Below the pieces are notes generated by a model that was given only the letters and a program-made list of their open reading frames with translations, was not told the DNA's origin and did no database searches. A DNA stretch of 39,035 bases from Prasinococcaceae sp. CCMP 1430. Taxonomy: Eukaryota; Prasinodermophyta; Palmophyllophyceae; Prasinococcales; Prasinococcaceae. Positions within the stretch are counted from its first letter, which is position 1, and each line of letters starts with the position of its first letter. The DNA is taken from assembly GCA_013416795.1 (NCBI GenBank), contig RQSC01001337.1, positions 16,864-55,898 of the forward strand, read 5' to 3'. The position numbers and the translations under genes are program-made. Shown one piece after another: positions 29,769 through 39,035 of the stretch.

Positions 29769-31057
29769 ATGGCGGCGATCGCTGCTGCGCCGCGCGCGGC
29801 GGCCGCCGCTGCTGGCGCGTGCGCACTGCCACCCACGCAACAACTCGCTCAGTCACTCTACAGGCCGTCCCGCGGCCGCGTCGCTCCCTCGCGTGCGAGG
29901 CCGCTCGGACGACCGGGCGCTCGACGGCGCCTCGCACCTCGCGTGGACCTCGCGTCGCGATGCCCAGCCACCGGTGGGGCGCGCGCGCGGTCACCCCCGC
30001 TGCCGCCGCCGGCAGCGCCGCGTGTGCGTCGCAGTGCCCGTGTGCGCGCTGGCGCACGCGACGATACCGACGTCGAGGAGCTGCCTGCAGGCGCCGCCGA
30101 AGCCGGCGCCACCGATGGCGCGCAATCGACTGAGCTGCTCTTGTGGGTTGGTGGCGCGGCGCTCTTCGGCGCGGGCATATTCGCCGTGCAGGGCGCTGAC
30201 CCCGCCGCCGAGTTCTTCGCGGGCTACGTCCTCGAGCAGGCGCTGTCGGTGGACAACCTGTTCGTGTTCATATTGGTGTTCTCGTACTTCAAGGTGCCGC
30301 CGGCCGCTCAGGAGGTCGCGCTCAAGTACGGCATCGTGGGTGCCGCCGTACTGCGCGGCGTGTTCGTGCTGGCCGGTGCGGCCGTGCTCGAGCGTTTCGA
30401 AGGCGCGCTGGGTGTCTTTGCGCTCATCCTCATCTACTCGAGCTACAAGCTGCTCACTGAGGAGGAGGACGAAGACGAGAGCCTCGAGGACAACGCACTG
30501 GTCAAACTCTGCTCCAAGTGCGTCCTTTGCTCGCCTTACGTGTGTGTGCCCGCGCTTTTCTCGTGCCATGCGCTCACATCTCGCGACCTGCCACCCTGCA
30601 TCACTCTGTCCGCGCCCACGTCTATTGCAGGTATATCGACACAGTGCCGGAGTTCGACGGCACCAAATTCTTCACTACGCTGTCCGACGGCGCACGCGCG
30701 GCCACGCCATTGCTGCTCGCAACCGCTGTGATCGAGCTGAGCGATGTTGTGTTCGCTGTTGACAGCATCCCCGCGGTCTTCGGCGTGACGCGTGATCCCT
30801 TCATCGTGTACACCTCCAACATCTTTGCGATCCTGTCGCTGCGCGCACTCTTCAGCTTCGTGCAGGGCGCGCTCGCCGAACTGCGCTATTTGCAGCCCGC
30901 GGTGGCCGTCGTGCTCGGATTCATCGGTGCCAAGATGCTCGCTGACCTCGCTGGCTACCACATCGATACCACCACCAGCCTCGCGGTGGTCGCGGGGCTC
31001 GTTGGCACCGGCGCGGGCGCCAGCCTGCTGCTGCCGGAGGAGGACGATGAGGCGTAA
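29769..31057 (+). CDS. TERC: TerC-family integral membrane protein, plastid-targeted
   Basis: Exons 29769-30517 and 30631-31057 give 391 aa. In plants the chloroplast TerC protein is needed for thylakoid membrane protein insertion and thylakoid formation; bacterial relatives are linked to metal export or tellurite resistance. The first 100 residues are Ala/Arg/Pro-rich without acidic residues, as expected for a plastid-targeting region. The TerC core then begins with AEFFAGYVLEQALSVDNLFV and continues with AALKYGIVG-like segments, DVVFAVDSIPAVFGVTRDPF and YTSNIFAILSLRALF. About seven membrane spans are visible. The intron splits the cytosolic/stromal loop, and splicing restores LCSKYIDTVPEFDGTKFFTT. 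An acidic tail ends the protein. The ATG at 29769 is the first in frame. It is convergent with NUP85, 209 bp away. Confidence 0.92.
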
Positions 31058-31266
31058 ATCCACAGGGCAAGCGCACAGGTGCACGGGGCGGCAATTGATG
31101 CATGCGATAAGAAAGTGTGTGCGCAGAGCGGCACGGGGGTCCCGCGCGCGAGCGAAAAAGGGCGCAACAGAGAAAGGGCGGTGTAGTTGCAGGTGATAGG
31201 AGGGCGCCCCCTTGTCCGCGATTTACATGCGATGACTGCCGCGGCGGTAGCGTGCACGGCGCGCAT

Positions 31267-32797
31267 TCAGTGCGTGCGCGTGGCCATGGCTTGGCGCAGG
31301 CCATCACAGACCGTGGGGCATTTCTGCAGGTATGGCTCAGCCAGCTCGCCGGCTGCGCCCGCTGCCCCAAGCGCGAGCACGTGTTGCGTGCGCAGGCATT
31401 CGGGCAGCGTGGCGCCCAATGGACCGTTGAGCGCGCGAGAGAGTATGACCGCATCCTGCCCGTCGCCAAAGGCGTGCAGCAGCTCTGCGAGGTGCACAGC
31501 GAACACTGGTGGGAACGCAGCACCCGCGACGCGGATGGCAGTTTGCCCGTCCTGCATGACGCACGCGCGCATGAACGACTCCAGCGCGCCCGCAACGCCG
31601 CGCTCCTCTTCAGAGCCTTTCGCGCCGCCCTGGCCAACCGCCCTGAGTACCTCCGCTGCGTGGGCAGGGAGGTCTGTGGGTGCTGCTAGCGCGGGCCACG
31701 CGTGCACCGCACTCGCGACCATCGCGTCGAGCCAGCCTCCGCCCCCCGCTGTTAGCAGGGCGTCGCGCTCGCCCGCCAGCACGCGCAACACAGCACGCAG
31801 ACCCTCGCGCTCGCGCTCGTCAAGCGCTCCCCAGCCATGGCTCGAAGCGAAGACACCTGCAACTTGCTGTCGCCACGCCTCGCGGTAGTGTGCGGCTTGA
31901 TGTGCGCGCGCGGCGGCGGTCGACTCATCGTCTGCGGGCGCCTCATCGTCTGCGAGCACACGGGGTGAGCGCCGACGTGTCAGCTGCGCGGCCGCCGCCT
32001 GGCCCGCAAGAGCACGCGCGCGACGCACGTGCGCGCGCACCTTCGAGCTTTGGCACGGCTGTGAGGAGCGTGCTGACCGGTTCGAGCGCCTCGAGGCGCG
32101 CGAGCACCTCCGGCGTGTGCGGCTGCTCCCACACCGAGTGCAGGCCGAGCAGCTCGAGCGCCTGCGCATGCCAGCCGAGCGCACAGCACGCACACACGGC
32201 CGGCCAGTACGACGCGTGTGCCTCCGCAGGCACGCCTGCATCCTTTTCAGCGTCCTCGGCAAACGCGGCGATCGAAGTGAGCGCGCGCGACTGCCCGCCG
32301 CGCAGCGCGGGTGCCCAGTCACGCAGCCAGGCGCTCAGGGCAGCGCGTACGCTGCCGGGCGCGATGCTCGCGCGTGCGAAGCATACATCAGCGAATGCCC
32401 ACGCCGCCGCAAGCGAGCGAAGTGTGGCGTGATCGTCGCCACGGCCTTGTGATCCTCCACCGCTGCCGATTAGCCACCTCTCCCCTCGCAGCGCTGCCGC
32501 GGCCGCGCGGTCAGCGCCGGCCGCGCCCGCCCACTCCGCGCTCAGCGCCTGCAGCGTCGCGCGGGAGAGCTCCGCCGCCGCTGCTGCTACGCCGCCGCCA
32601 CCTCCGCTGCCCCCCCCGCCGCCGGCGCGCGCGTGCACGGCGTACGCGTTGGAAAGCCCGCGCAGCACGCCTTCGGGCAGGGGCGCGCGCGCCGCCCCGT
32701 AGCTCAGCGCAACGGCTGCCGTGCCGCCCCCGCCTGCGATGACCTCGGCGGGCGCGCCGTACGCAGCGCGGAACGCGCCGCGTTTCACCGCTGCCAT
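31267..32797 (-). CDS. NUP85: Nucleoporin NUP85, apparently short at the C-terminus
   Basis: Exons 32797-32041 and 31949-31267 give 479 aa. NUP85 is an alpha-helical scaffold of the NUP107-160 (Y) complex of the nuclear pore. The start MAAVKRGAFRAAYGAPAEV is followed by a Gly-rich loop. The helical body contains ASYWPAVCACCALGWHAQAL and LLGLHSVWEQPHTPEV, then, after the intron 31950-32040, HYREAWRQQVAGVFASSHGW, REGLRAVLRVLAGERDALL and PVFAVHLAELLHAFG, which align in order with plant NUP85. Plant and animal proteins run to about 650-720 residues; here the frame stops soon after YLQKCPTVCDGLRQAM, roughly where 200 or more residues of helical tail should follow. Only 209 bp separate the stop from the TerC gene, so no further exon fits. 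The identification is from motif order, not a search. Confidence 0.75.
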
Positions 32798-33329
32798 CGC
32801 TCTCCCTTTCTCCCTCGTGCGCGTGCGCGGGGCCCGGGCCGGGGCGCGCGCACGTCGCCGCCGACGGCACCAACTCCTGCGGCCCCTCCGCCGCCCGCTG
32901 CCCCTCGCACGCTCCGCGCCCCGCCCCCCGCCTCGCAACTCCGGGCCCCATCCGCGGGCTCCTTCCCCTTGTTCTTGCCCTTGCCGCCGCCGCTCGAGTC
33001 GTCGTCCTTGCCATGCTTGGAGGACGCCGGCGCGCGCCCGCGGCCTGTGCCCCCGCCGCCGGCCGCCGAGCCCAAAAAGGCGCTGTTGTCCTTGTTGGNG
33101 CCGCGCGCGCGTGCCTGCGCGCGGCCGAGCCGCGCGCGCGCGGATCTCGAAGTGCGCGCAGCCACACGGGTCGGCGCAGCCGGTCAGCGCAAGTGAGCGG
33201 GTGGGCAGACAGCGCCGCGGGCGCGCCCTGTGAGCACATCTCGCGGCGTGCGCTGAGAGGCTGTGCCACCGACTGACCGCGCGGCACCTCTGCATCGCTT
33301 GCTCCTCCTCCTTCCCCTCGCCTGCGCAG
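32798..33329. other. Divergent intergenic region with an ambiguous base and an orphan coding-like stretch
   Basis: This lies between NUP85 and UBC12 and must hold both promoters and the missing UBC12 first exon. Reading leftward from about 33097 to 32935, the minus strand has protein-like sequence (NKDNSAFLGSAAGGGG, then GKDDDSSGGGKGKNKGKEPA) with the Lys-Gly style of the RAD16 and MAK16 proteins. It abuts the n at 33099. I cannot join it to a gene. Confidence 0.35.
33099..33099. other. Ambiguous base or collapsed assembly gap
   Basis: A single n lies in a CG-rich stretch upstream of UBC12. It may hide missing sequence, including the short first exon of UBC12. Confidence 0.9.
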
Positions 33330-33866
33330 CTCTTCAGCGTGAAGGAGAAGCAGAAGAAGGAGGCCGCGGCCGCCAAGGAGGGCGTCAAGAAGCAGAGCGC
33401 GGGTGAGCTCCGCGTGCAGAAGGACATCGGCGAGCTCAACCTCGCTTCGACTACCTCCATTGCCTTTCCAAAGGGACCCGACCACCTGCTTGACTTCGAG
33501 GTCACTATCAAGCCTAACGAGGGGTACTACCGGGGTGGCACCTTCCTCTTTTCGTTCAGCGTGGCGCCCACGTACCCCCACGAGGCGCCTAAGGTCAAGT
33601 GCCTGACGCAGTGCTACCATCCGAACATCGACCTCGAGGGCAACGTGTGCCTTAACATCCTGCGCGAGGACTGGAAGCCCGTGCTGTCCATCAACACGCT
33701 CATCTACGGTCTGCAGCACCTCTTCATCGATCCCAACCACGAGGATCCGCTCAACCAGGACGCGGCGAAGGTGCTGCGCGAAGACCCGCGGCAATTCGCG
33801 AGCAACGTGCGGCGCGCGATGCAAGGGGGATACGTGGGGGGCACACACTTTGCGAGGCACATGTAA
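33330..33866 (+). CDS. UBC12: UBC12, NEDD8-conjugating E2 enzyme (first exon not found)
   Basis: The visible exon starts after an acceptor ending TGCGCAG and encodes 178 residues to the stop. UBC12 (UBE2M) carries NEDD8 from its E1 to cullins. The sequence begins [15 protein letters not shown], which matches human UBE2M from residue 4, so only about three residues (MIK or similar) are missing, from a tiny 5' exon that I could not find between 32800 and 33329. The E2 fold shows [23 protein letters not shown], the HPN motif and catalytic Cys in [20 protein letters not shown], and the UBC12-type [19 protein letters not shown]. Phase 0 at the acceptor fits an exon ending on a whole codon. It is convergent with TAD3, 118 bp away. 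Confidence 0.95.
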   Translation, partial: LFSVKEKQKKEAAAAKEGVKKQSAGELRVQKDIGELNLASTTSIAFPKGPDHLLDFEVTIKPNEGYYRGGTFLFSFSVAPTYPHEAPKVKCLTQCYHPNIDLEGNVCLNILREDWKPVLSINTLIYGLQHLFIDPNHEDPLNQDAAKVLREDPRQFASNVRRAMQGGYVGGTHFARHM

Positions 33867-33984
33867 CTGCGCGTGCACTCGCTCAATTGTTATCATACAG
33901 AGATTTTTACACGAGTGAGTCTTTGCCACGTGCCCCGCCTCAAGGCATGCGGGCGCGAGCCAGCGGGTCGCGTTGCTACGCCCA

Positions 33985-35487
33985 CTACCTCTCTCCCTCG
34001 GCCTGCCCAACATCTGGCGGCGGCGGTGCATCCATCTGAAACACTTCGTATCGGTGATTGATGGTCTTGGCGCCATGCAGCCGCACGCCTCCGCAGCTAC
34101 CACCGCTGAGCACGCCGTCGCCTCCAGCCGTGGGGTGCTCGAAGAACACGCGCCGCACTCGCGAGTGCAACAGCCCCATCGCGCACATGGTGCAGGGCTC
34201 GTGGACGACGTACAAGTCCAGGCCCGTGCAGAGGTACATGTTGCGGCCGACTGCAACCGAGGGCGCGGTGCTGCCGTCGATGCGCCGGCGCTTGCACGCG
34301 CCGTCGTCCACGCACGCGTCGGCGCACTCCTCCGCGCACGGTTCCTCGTAGTCCTCTCCAAGTGCTACTGCCGCCCCAGCTGCCACCACCTCCATGCACG
34401 CGTGGGCGAGCGGGTGCGGTGGCCGCCCACCCCGTCGTGGCAGCCGCGTGCAGTCAATCGCGCGCGCGATGGCGAGGCCGCTGGCCGGGTCGACGAGCGC
34501 TGCAGCGTTTGCGCGTCCGCCCCGAGCGCGCGCTGCCTCGGCGAGCGCGCGCACGCCCTCCATGTGCACGTCCGCAGTCGCGATTTCGGCATCGGTAAGC
34601 GCTGCGACGGCGTCCTCACCTGTGCCCTTGGCGGGCTTTAGGAACGTGAGCGGCCATGTGACGGCGGCGCTCGTGCTCCAAGCATCGAATACCGCGCGCG
34701 TGGGTGGGGGCTCGGCGGGCACGAGCTCGACGCGCGCGCGCAGGCCGAAAGACTGCATTGCGGCCACCACGGCGTCCGGGGGCGCATCGAAGGTGCTCAG
34801 GTCTGCGCCCAGCGAAGCCGACCAGCAGGTGGGCGCGCGACAGCACGAGCGTATGAGGAGAGAGATACGGGCATTAGCAGGCGTGGTCGGTGTCAGTGTG
34901 AGCGCAACGCGCGCAAGAGTGGGCGCGAGCGGGTGTAGCGCGCGTGGCAAAATCTGTGGAGTCTAACTATGAGCGCCGGCATACTGCGGGGAGGCGCCGA
35001 ATGAACTTCGGCGGCCTGCCGCGCCAACCCGGGCTCAACTCAATCCTCCAGTCGTGATGTGCACAGTGGCGGTGGCGCGTCCGCGCTCGCGGCGTATGCA
35101 TCCTCCCGTACGCCTGCACGACGCACCGATTGTGTCTGCCGGCGGGGCGTCCGCGGCCTCCCACACGCAACGCTCGCTGCCGCGCGAGAGCTCGCAGAGC
35201 AGCACGCGCAGCGTGGGACCACCGTCCCTCGCGCCACCCTGCTCCCTACGCACGCGCTTGAGGTGCTGCAGGTATTGCGGCAGCCGCGGCAGCTCGCGCA
35301 TGAGCGCGCCGCCGTCACGCGCGGCCGCGTCGGCGGCGAGCGCCGCGCACAGCGGCGGGGAGGGGTGTGTGCAAGGAGCTGGCGGCGGGCTTGGCGGCGG
35401 CGGTGGCGGCGACGGCCTCCGCCAGATCAGCAGGGCAAAAAAACACGACAAAATGCGTGCACTCCCATCACCATCAAACGCCTGCAT
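33985..35487 (-). CDS. TAD3: TAD3/ADAT3, non-catalytic subunit of tRNA A34 deaminase
   Basis: Exon 2 is 34802-33985; exon 1 ends at 35127 and begins at the ATG at 35487 (392 aa) or 35301 (330 aa). TAD2-TAD3 converts wobble adenosine 34 to inosine in tRNAs. Exon 1 has [20 protein letters not shown], as in ADAT3 N-termini; the splice gives [16 protein letters not shown]. The deaminase domain shows [14 protein letters not shown], where the catalytic HAE of TAD2 is replaced by HAC, consistent with the inactive partner, followed by [20 protein letters not shown] with the zinc Cys pair, and LNHRY-type [10 protein letters not shown]. The region before the 35301 Met is Pro-rich; human ADAT3 has a leader of similar length, but the conserved part of it is not seen, so the start is uncertain. 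A four-times repeated Pro string follows the AT-rich beginning. Confidence 0.88.
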
Positions 35488-35920
35488 GTCGTTCTCGTCC
35501 CCTGCGTCGCCTGGTCATTTTTTTCTGCGCTCCTCATCGGAGGCATTGAATGCTGGGTAGAGTCAGTGGGGCCGTCGTGGCCACGCTCGCCGGGGCGGCG
35601 TGTGGCGGGCACGTGCCAGTGTGGCCGCCACACCGCCGCAGGGGCGGGGAGGGGGCGCAGGCGAGGTCAGGCGCGGGCGCCGCGGGGGCGAGCGCGCGGT
35701 GGGGCCCGTGGGGGCGGATGGCGGTGAATGTCCCGTCCCGACCCGTGGGGGCGGCAGGCGGGCCGGCCGGCCGCCGCGGCGGCGGGCGGCGCGCTGCAAA
35801 AGGTCTGGGCCGTCCGGTCGAGCAGCAAGCTCGTAACGTAACGTCTCCGAGTCTGGTAGTTCTGTCTGCCTGGTGGACCTCGAGCCTCCGTCATCGGCGC
35901 CGGCTGCTGGGTGCGCCGTG
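35488..35920. promoter_or_regulatory. Divergent intergenic region, TAD3 and TTL-domain genes
   Basis: These 433 bp separate two divergent starts. The first part (35490-35560) is T-rich; the rest is very G/C-rich with many GGCGG and CCGGCC strings. No other gene is seen. An AT-leaning stretch at 35830-35870 precedes the TTL-domain start by about 60 bp. Confidence 0.4.
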
Positions 35921-37992
35921 ATGGGAAGTGGGCTCTCGCGCCTGTCGCTTCTACTGCTCGGGGCGCTGGCGCCGGCCATTGCGAGACTTGTCGTCGCTAC
36001 GGCGACGGATACTGACTCGGCGGCCAGCCACGTTCGTGGCATCCTCGCCCTGCGCGACGTGTCAGAGGTGAACCAGGCCGTGCGGGGGAGAGCCGTGAGC
36101 ATGGGCTGGGCCGTGTACAGCGAACGCCACGTCCTGCGCATGCTCGAGAGATGGAACGCCGCCCCAAACACAACAGGCACAGGTAGCGACGGCCTGGCGA
36201 GGATACCTCCGATCATCATGTGGTACGACAAACAACAACGTCATTTCAAGCACTACAGACACAGCCCGGACAGATACCTGCAAAATATGCGCCCGGGCGT
36301 CGACATGGTGCGCATTGGCATGATGACCGACAACGATTCAAGAGCTACACGCACGGCGCTCGCGTGGAACAAGGCGCGCCAGTACGCCGCACTTAACAGT
36401 TGGGCCAAGCGTCACCTGCCTGAGTGTCCAGATGACGGCACCACCTTCCAGACCTATTACCTGTACAACACGACCCAGTGTGGAGACTTCCTGGCCGATG
36501 TAGCTGCACACCCGCGAGGAAAGTGGTTGTTCAAATTGGTAAACGGCGCTGCTGGCAAAGGAATACAGATCTGGATGCCCTCCCAGGCCGCCGGGCACAA
36601 CGAGGATGAGAGCGGCAGGTTGGTCAACGGGAGCGTGGGCAGTGGGTCTGATCAGGACCCCAACGATCACACGTTGCCGGGCATCGCCGCGGCGATCGCG
36701 GGTAAGCAGAGCGCGAGGAACCTCAGCAGGAATGATGCTTTCCTGAGCATGCCGAGCTACATGCGGAAACGCTACTTCCACGGTCTGTCAGAGACGCTTC
36801 TGTGCCCAGGCAGAAAGTACCTGGCACAGTCGTACCTCGATCGTCCCCTGCTCATCAACGGCGGGCGCAAGTTCGACGTGCGCTACTACGTGCTGCTCGC
36901 GAGGTGGGACCCGCCTTTGGCATTCTACTGCCCTGGGTATACAAGGCAGACGCTGCATCCGTACGAGGTGCGTGTGGAGCTCGCTGAAGCAATCGCTCGT
37001 TGAAGCAATCGCTCCAGCATTGGGACAGCACGGTGCACGTGCAGCGTGTGCGGAAAGTGCCCGCCACCGCACCGCCCTCAACCGCTGACACCAACGCGCG
37101 CGCGCTTCGAACGCCGACGCTTTGTCGCCGCTTTCCGCCTACGCTCGCCAACGTGTCACGGCGCCGCGTCTCATGTCACGTTAAAGGGGCCAGACAGCAC
37201 GGCGCTGGACTCAGGGTTGACAAACGTGCACGTTCAGAAGAAATTGCCTAGACCGGATGGTACCTTCGCGGCCAACAGCTCAGATTATGGCAACCAGTTT
37301 TGGTCCATGGACCAGCTGCGCGCGCATCTGCGCGAGCGCAGTGTGCAGGGCGACGTCTCTGCGGGGCGCGTTGCCGCAAAGCTGGAAAACGACGACGCCC
37401 TAAAGCGGGTCCAGGCGAGGGCGATTGCGGCGATGTTGCCGCGAGGCGGCGGCGACGAAGCTGACTTCGAGCCCGTGCCGGGCGGCTTCGACGGTGCGTG
37501 TGTGGTTTAGCGCGGGATGCAGGTACATGTGTGACACGCGAACTGCTTAATTATTAGAGACATGACACATGCGTGGGGAGGAGAGTGCTGACACTCGCCC
37601 GGATCTCACTGCCCTCGCTCGGATCCGCATGCGCGCTGGCTCTCTGCAAACGCGCTCCCCGGGTCGCCTACTACGTGGGGCGCTCGAGCGTATTGGCAGT
37701 GCTTGGGTGCGACCAGATGATCTCCGAGTCGGGCGACTTCTATTTCCTCGAGTGCAACAAGCGCCCGATGACCAGCACGATATTTCAGCATCCATTTCAC
37801 AACCGTTGCATGGCGAGCATGGTCGATGTGTTGGCGCGCCTGAGCGAAGCGCGCGCGGTCTCGGGGGCTGGCGCGGGTCACGGCGAGCTGGCGGGCACGA
37901 AAAATGACAGCCTCACGCCCATCGTGGACGGCGACTGGTTCTACCCAGGTACGTTCGAGTGCGACGGCGCCTCGGTGGGGGCGTCGAGGTGA
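35921..37992 (+). CDS. TTL-domain (tubulin tyrosine ligase-like) protein with N-terminal signal sequence
   Basis: Exons 35921-36967, 37187-37493 and 37700-37992 join in phase to 548 aa. TTL-family ATP-grasp ligases add Tyr, Glu or Gly to proteins, usually tubulin. ATP-grasp features in order: KWLFKLVNGAAGKGIQIW, LAQSYLDRPLLINGGRKFDV, RYYVLLARWDPPLAFYC, LTNVHVQKK (the LTN motif), and, restored by splice 2, FDVLGCDQMISESGDFYFLE followed by CNKRP with the metal-binding D, E and N. The N-terminus MGSGLSRLSLLLLGALAPAI is a hydrophobic signal peptide or anchor, and five N-x-S/T sites occur along the chain (NTT twice, NGS, NLS, NSS), which is unusual for a cytosolic tubulin enzyme. Exon 2 could start at other AG sites; the AAG at 37184-37186 fits best by phase. 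The true substrate is unknown. Confidence 0.82.
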
Positions 37993-39035
37993 GGGCGTGA
38001 GGCAGGGCGGATGGCGCCGATGGGCGGACGACAAGTCACAAGTGGGCGTGGGCGGACAGACGGGGCAGCTACGCGCGCAATGCGAAGGTGCCGTAACCAT
38101 TCGCGTCGTCACGCCCGCGCACGTGCGCGTCCCCTCGTCCGGGCGCCGGCGCAGCAGTGCAGGCGCGCCCACACACCGCCGCGAACTGCCGCGCAGACCC
38201 TGCGCCGATACCCTTTTCGGGGCGTCGGCGCAGCGCGGCACGCGGCGTGTCCCCGGCGGGTGAACGCCGACCGGCCGACCCCGGTGCGTGCGCGCAATGA
38301 CCGGGGACACTCCGGCGCACACACCCGTGTTCGCGGGCGGCGCTGCATCCCCCGAACCGGGGTCTCCCGGTTTCGCGCGGGGCCGCCCCCAGCCCGCGCG
38401 GCCCGCCCCGGCCGGCGGCTGGCGCCGCTCGGCGGAGGATTGTGCGCGCCGCCCGATCCGCCGTCGCCCGTCTGAGCCCTTTTTTTTAAAACTCGCTCGC
38501 CGGGCACCGCACAAATTTCATACCCGTAAAATGTGCGCGACCTCAAGGCACTCGCAACGAATGCCTCATCGAAAATGTCACGCGCCTCAGCACCAATGTG
38601 ATGAAATGCGCATCGCGCGGCGCACAAAACGGCAACCGCGCGCGAATGTTTCATGGGGTGCGGCAGACGTGCGGAAGTCCTTCGGTTGGGATGGCCAATC
38701 TGCGAATTTTCTTCCTGTTTTTCTTCCGCTTTTTCCGTGGTGGCCGCACTCAAAATCGAAACCTTTGCGAAGCTTGCCTCGTTTTTTTTTTTTTTTAAAC
38801 GCCGCGCTAGCGGCGCCTGCGCGCGTGACCTCGCCCACCCCCCTTTCCCCACCGCCCAAGTCTAAATCTACGTGCGCATGCATGCAGTGACCGAATTTCA
38901 GACAATTCCAAGTGCAAACCTGAATCTGCATCCGCGTTGGCCTCCGGGCGTGTGGCACACGCCCTGCATGCGCCACACCGCGCGCGCGCGCGCGGCGGGC
39001 CTCGCCGGCGCGGGGCGCTGCGGTGGTCGCCCGAG
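37993..39035. other. Right-end region without a recognised gene
   Basis: Both strands have only arginine-rich frames typical of GC-rich non-coding DNA. The block 38480-38800 is markedly more AT-rich, with T-runs at 38480-38487 and about 38785-38797, and looks like promoter DNA of the kind seen between other divergent genes here. By the alternating pattern, a minus-strand end or a plus-strand start could lie just past the edge. Confidence 0.5.

Noticed and set aside
31943-33511. A 522-codon minus-strand frame running through NUP85 and across the UBC12 start
   Set aside because: Upstream of the NUP85 Met the translation is Arg-rich and unnatural, and it overlaps UBC12 antisense; only the part from 32797 is coding.
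38109-38976. Minus-strand frames at the right end, including a Lys-rich run
   Set aside because: The Lys run comes from a T homopolymer, composition changes abruptly along the frame, and no domain motif is seen.

Overview
This window is nuclear DNA of a photosynthetic eukaryote, most likely a GC-rich unicellular alga of the haptophyte type; the exact lineage cannot be fixed from sequence alone. The case rests on four points. Nearly every gene is split by short spliceosomal introns of about 50 to 325 bp, with GT-AG ends that I placed by reading-frame phase and conserved motifs. Coding DNA is very GC- and CpG-rich. Several products are plastid or plant-type: a PsaN-like thylakoid lumen protein, chloroplast TerC, plant-type dihydrodipicolinate reductase, and a VAMP72-type R-SNARE. 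There are no operons, Shine-Dalgarno sites, CRISPR arrays, rRNAs or tRNAs that I could recognise.

Layout, left to right. 1-3261 (+) RAD16-like SNF2/RING ATPase, cut by the left edge; 3404-5114 (-) glutathione S-transferase-like protein; 7117-8153 (+) PsaN-like lumen protein; 8839-10141 (+) MAK16; 10257-11978 (-) ABC1/ADCK atypical kinase; 12284-15307 (+) 1007-aa coiled coil; 15523-19653 (-) RAD5/HLTF-like remodeller with a PARP-type zinc finger and an inserted pair of SAP-like repeats; 20111-21345 (+) XRCC2; 21579-22697 (+) unknown Ala-rich protein; 22795-24196 (-) DapB; 24509-25833 (+) methyltransferase; 26051-27071 (-) VAMP7/VAMP72 R-SNARE; about 27295-27587 (+) Lys-rich H1-like protein; 27850-29182 (-) four-exon membrane protein; 29769-31057 (+) TerC; 31267-32797 (-) NUP85; 33330-33866 (+) UBC12; 33985-35487 (-) TAD3/ADAT3; 35921-37992 (+) TTL-domain protein with a signal peptide. 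The last kilobase has no recognised gene.

Gene order is strikingly regular. Of 18 neighbouring pairs, 16 switch strand, so the chromosome reads as alternating head-to-head and tail-to-tail pairs. The eight tail-to-tail gaps are only 97 to 262 bp, while head-to-head gaps are larger and often hold AT-rich or G-rich promoter-like DNA.

The genes do not form one pathway. Three of them (RAD16-like, RAD5/HLTF-like, XRCC2) belong to DNA repair, and two of these share a divergent promoter region. The most unusual item is the RAD5/HLTF-like protein: an N-terminal PARP-type zinc finger, then HIRAN, then a SNF2/RING/helicase core whose ATPase domain is interrupted by two 81-residue repeats, each carrying a SAP-like motif. 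Other points of interest are splice donors dominated by GTGCGT, a possible secretory TTL enzyme, a small H1-like protein followed by a hairpin, and a 52-nt C homopolymer inside an intron.
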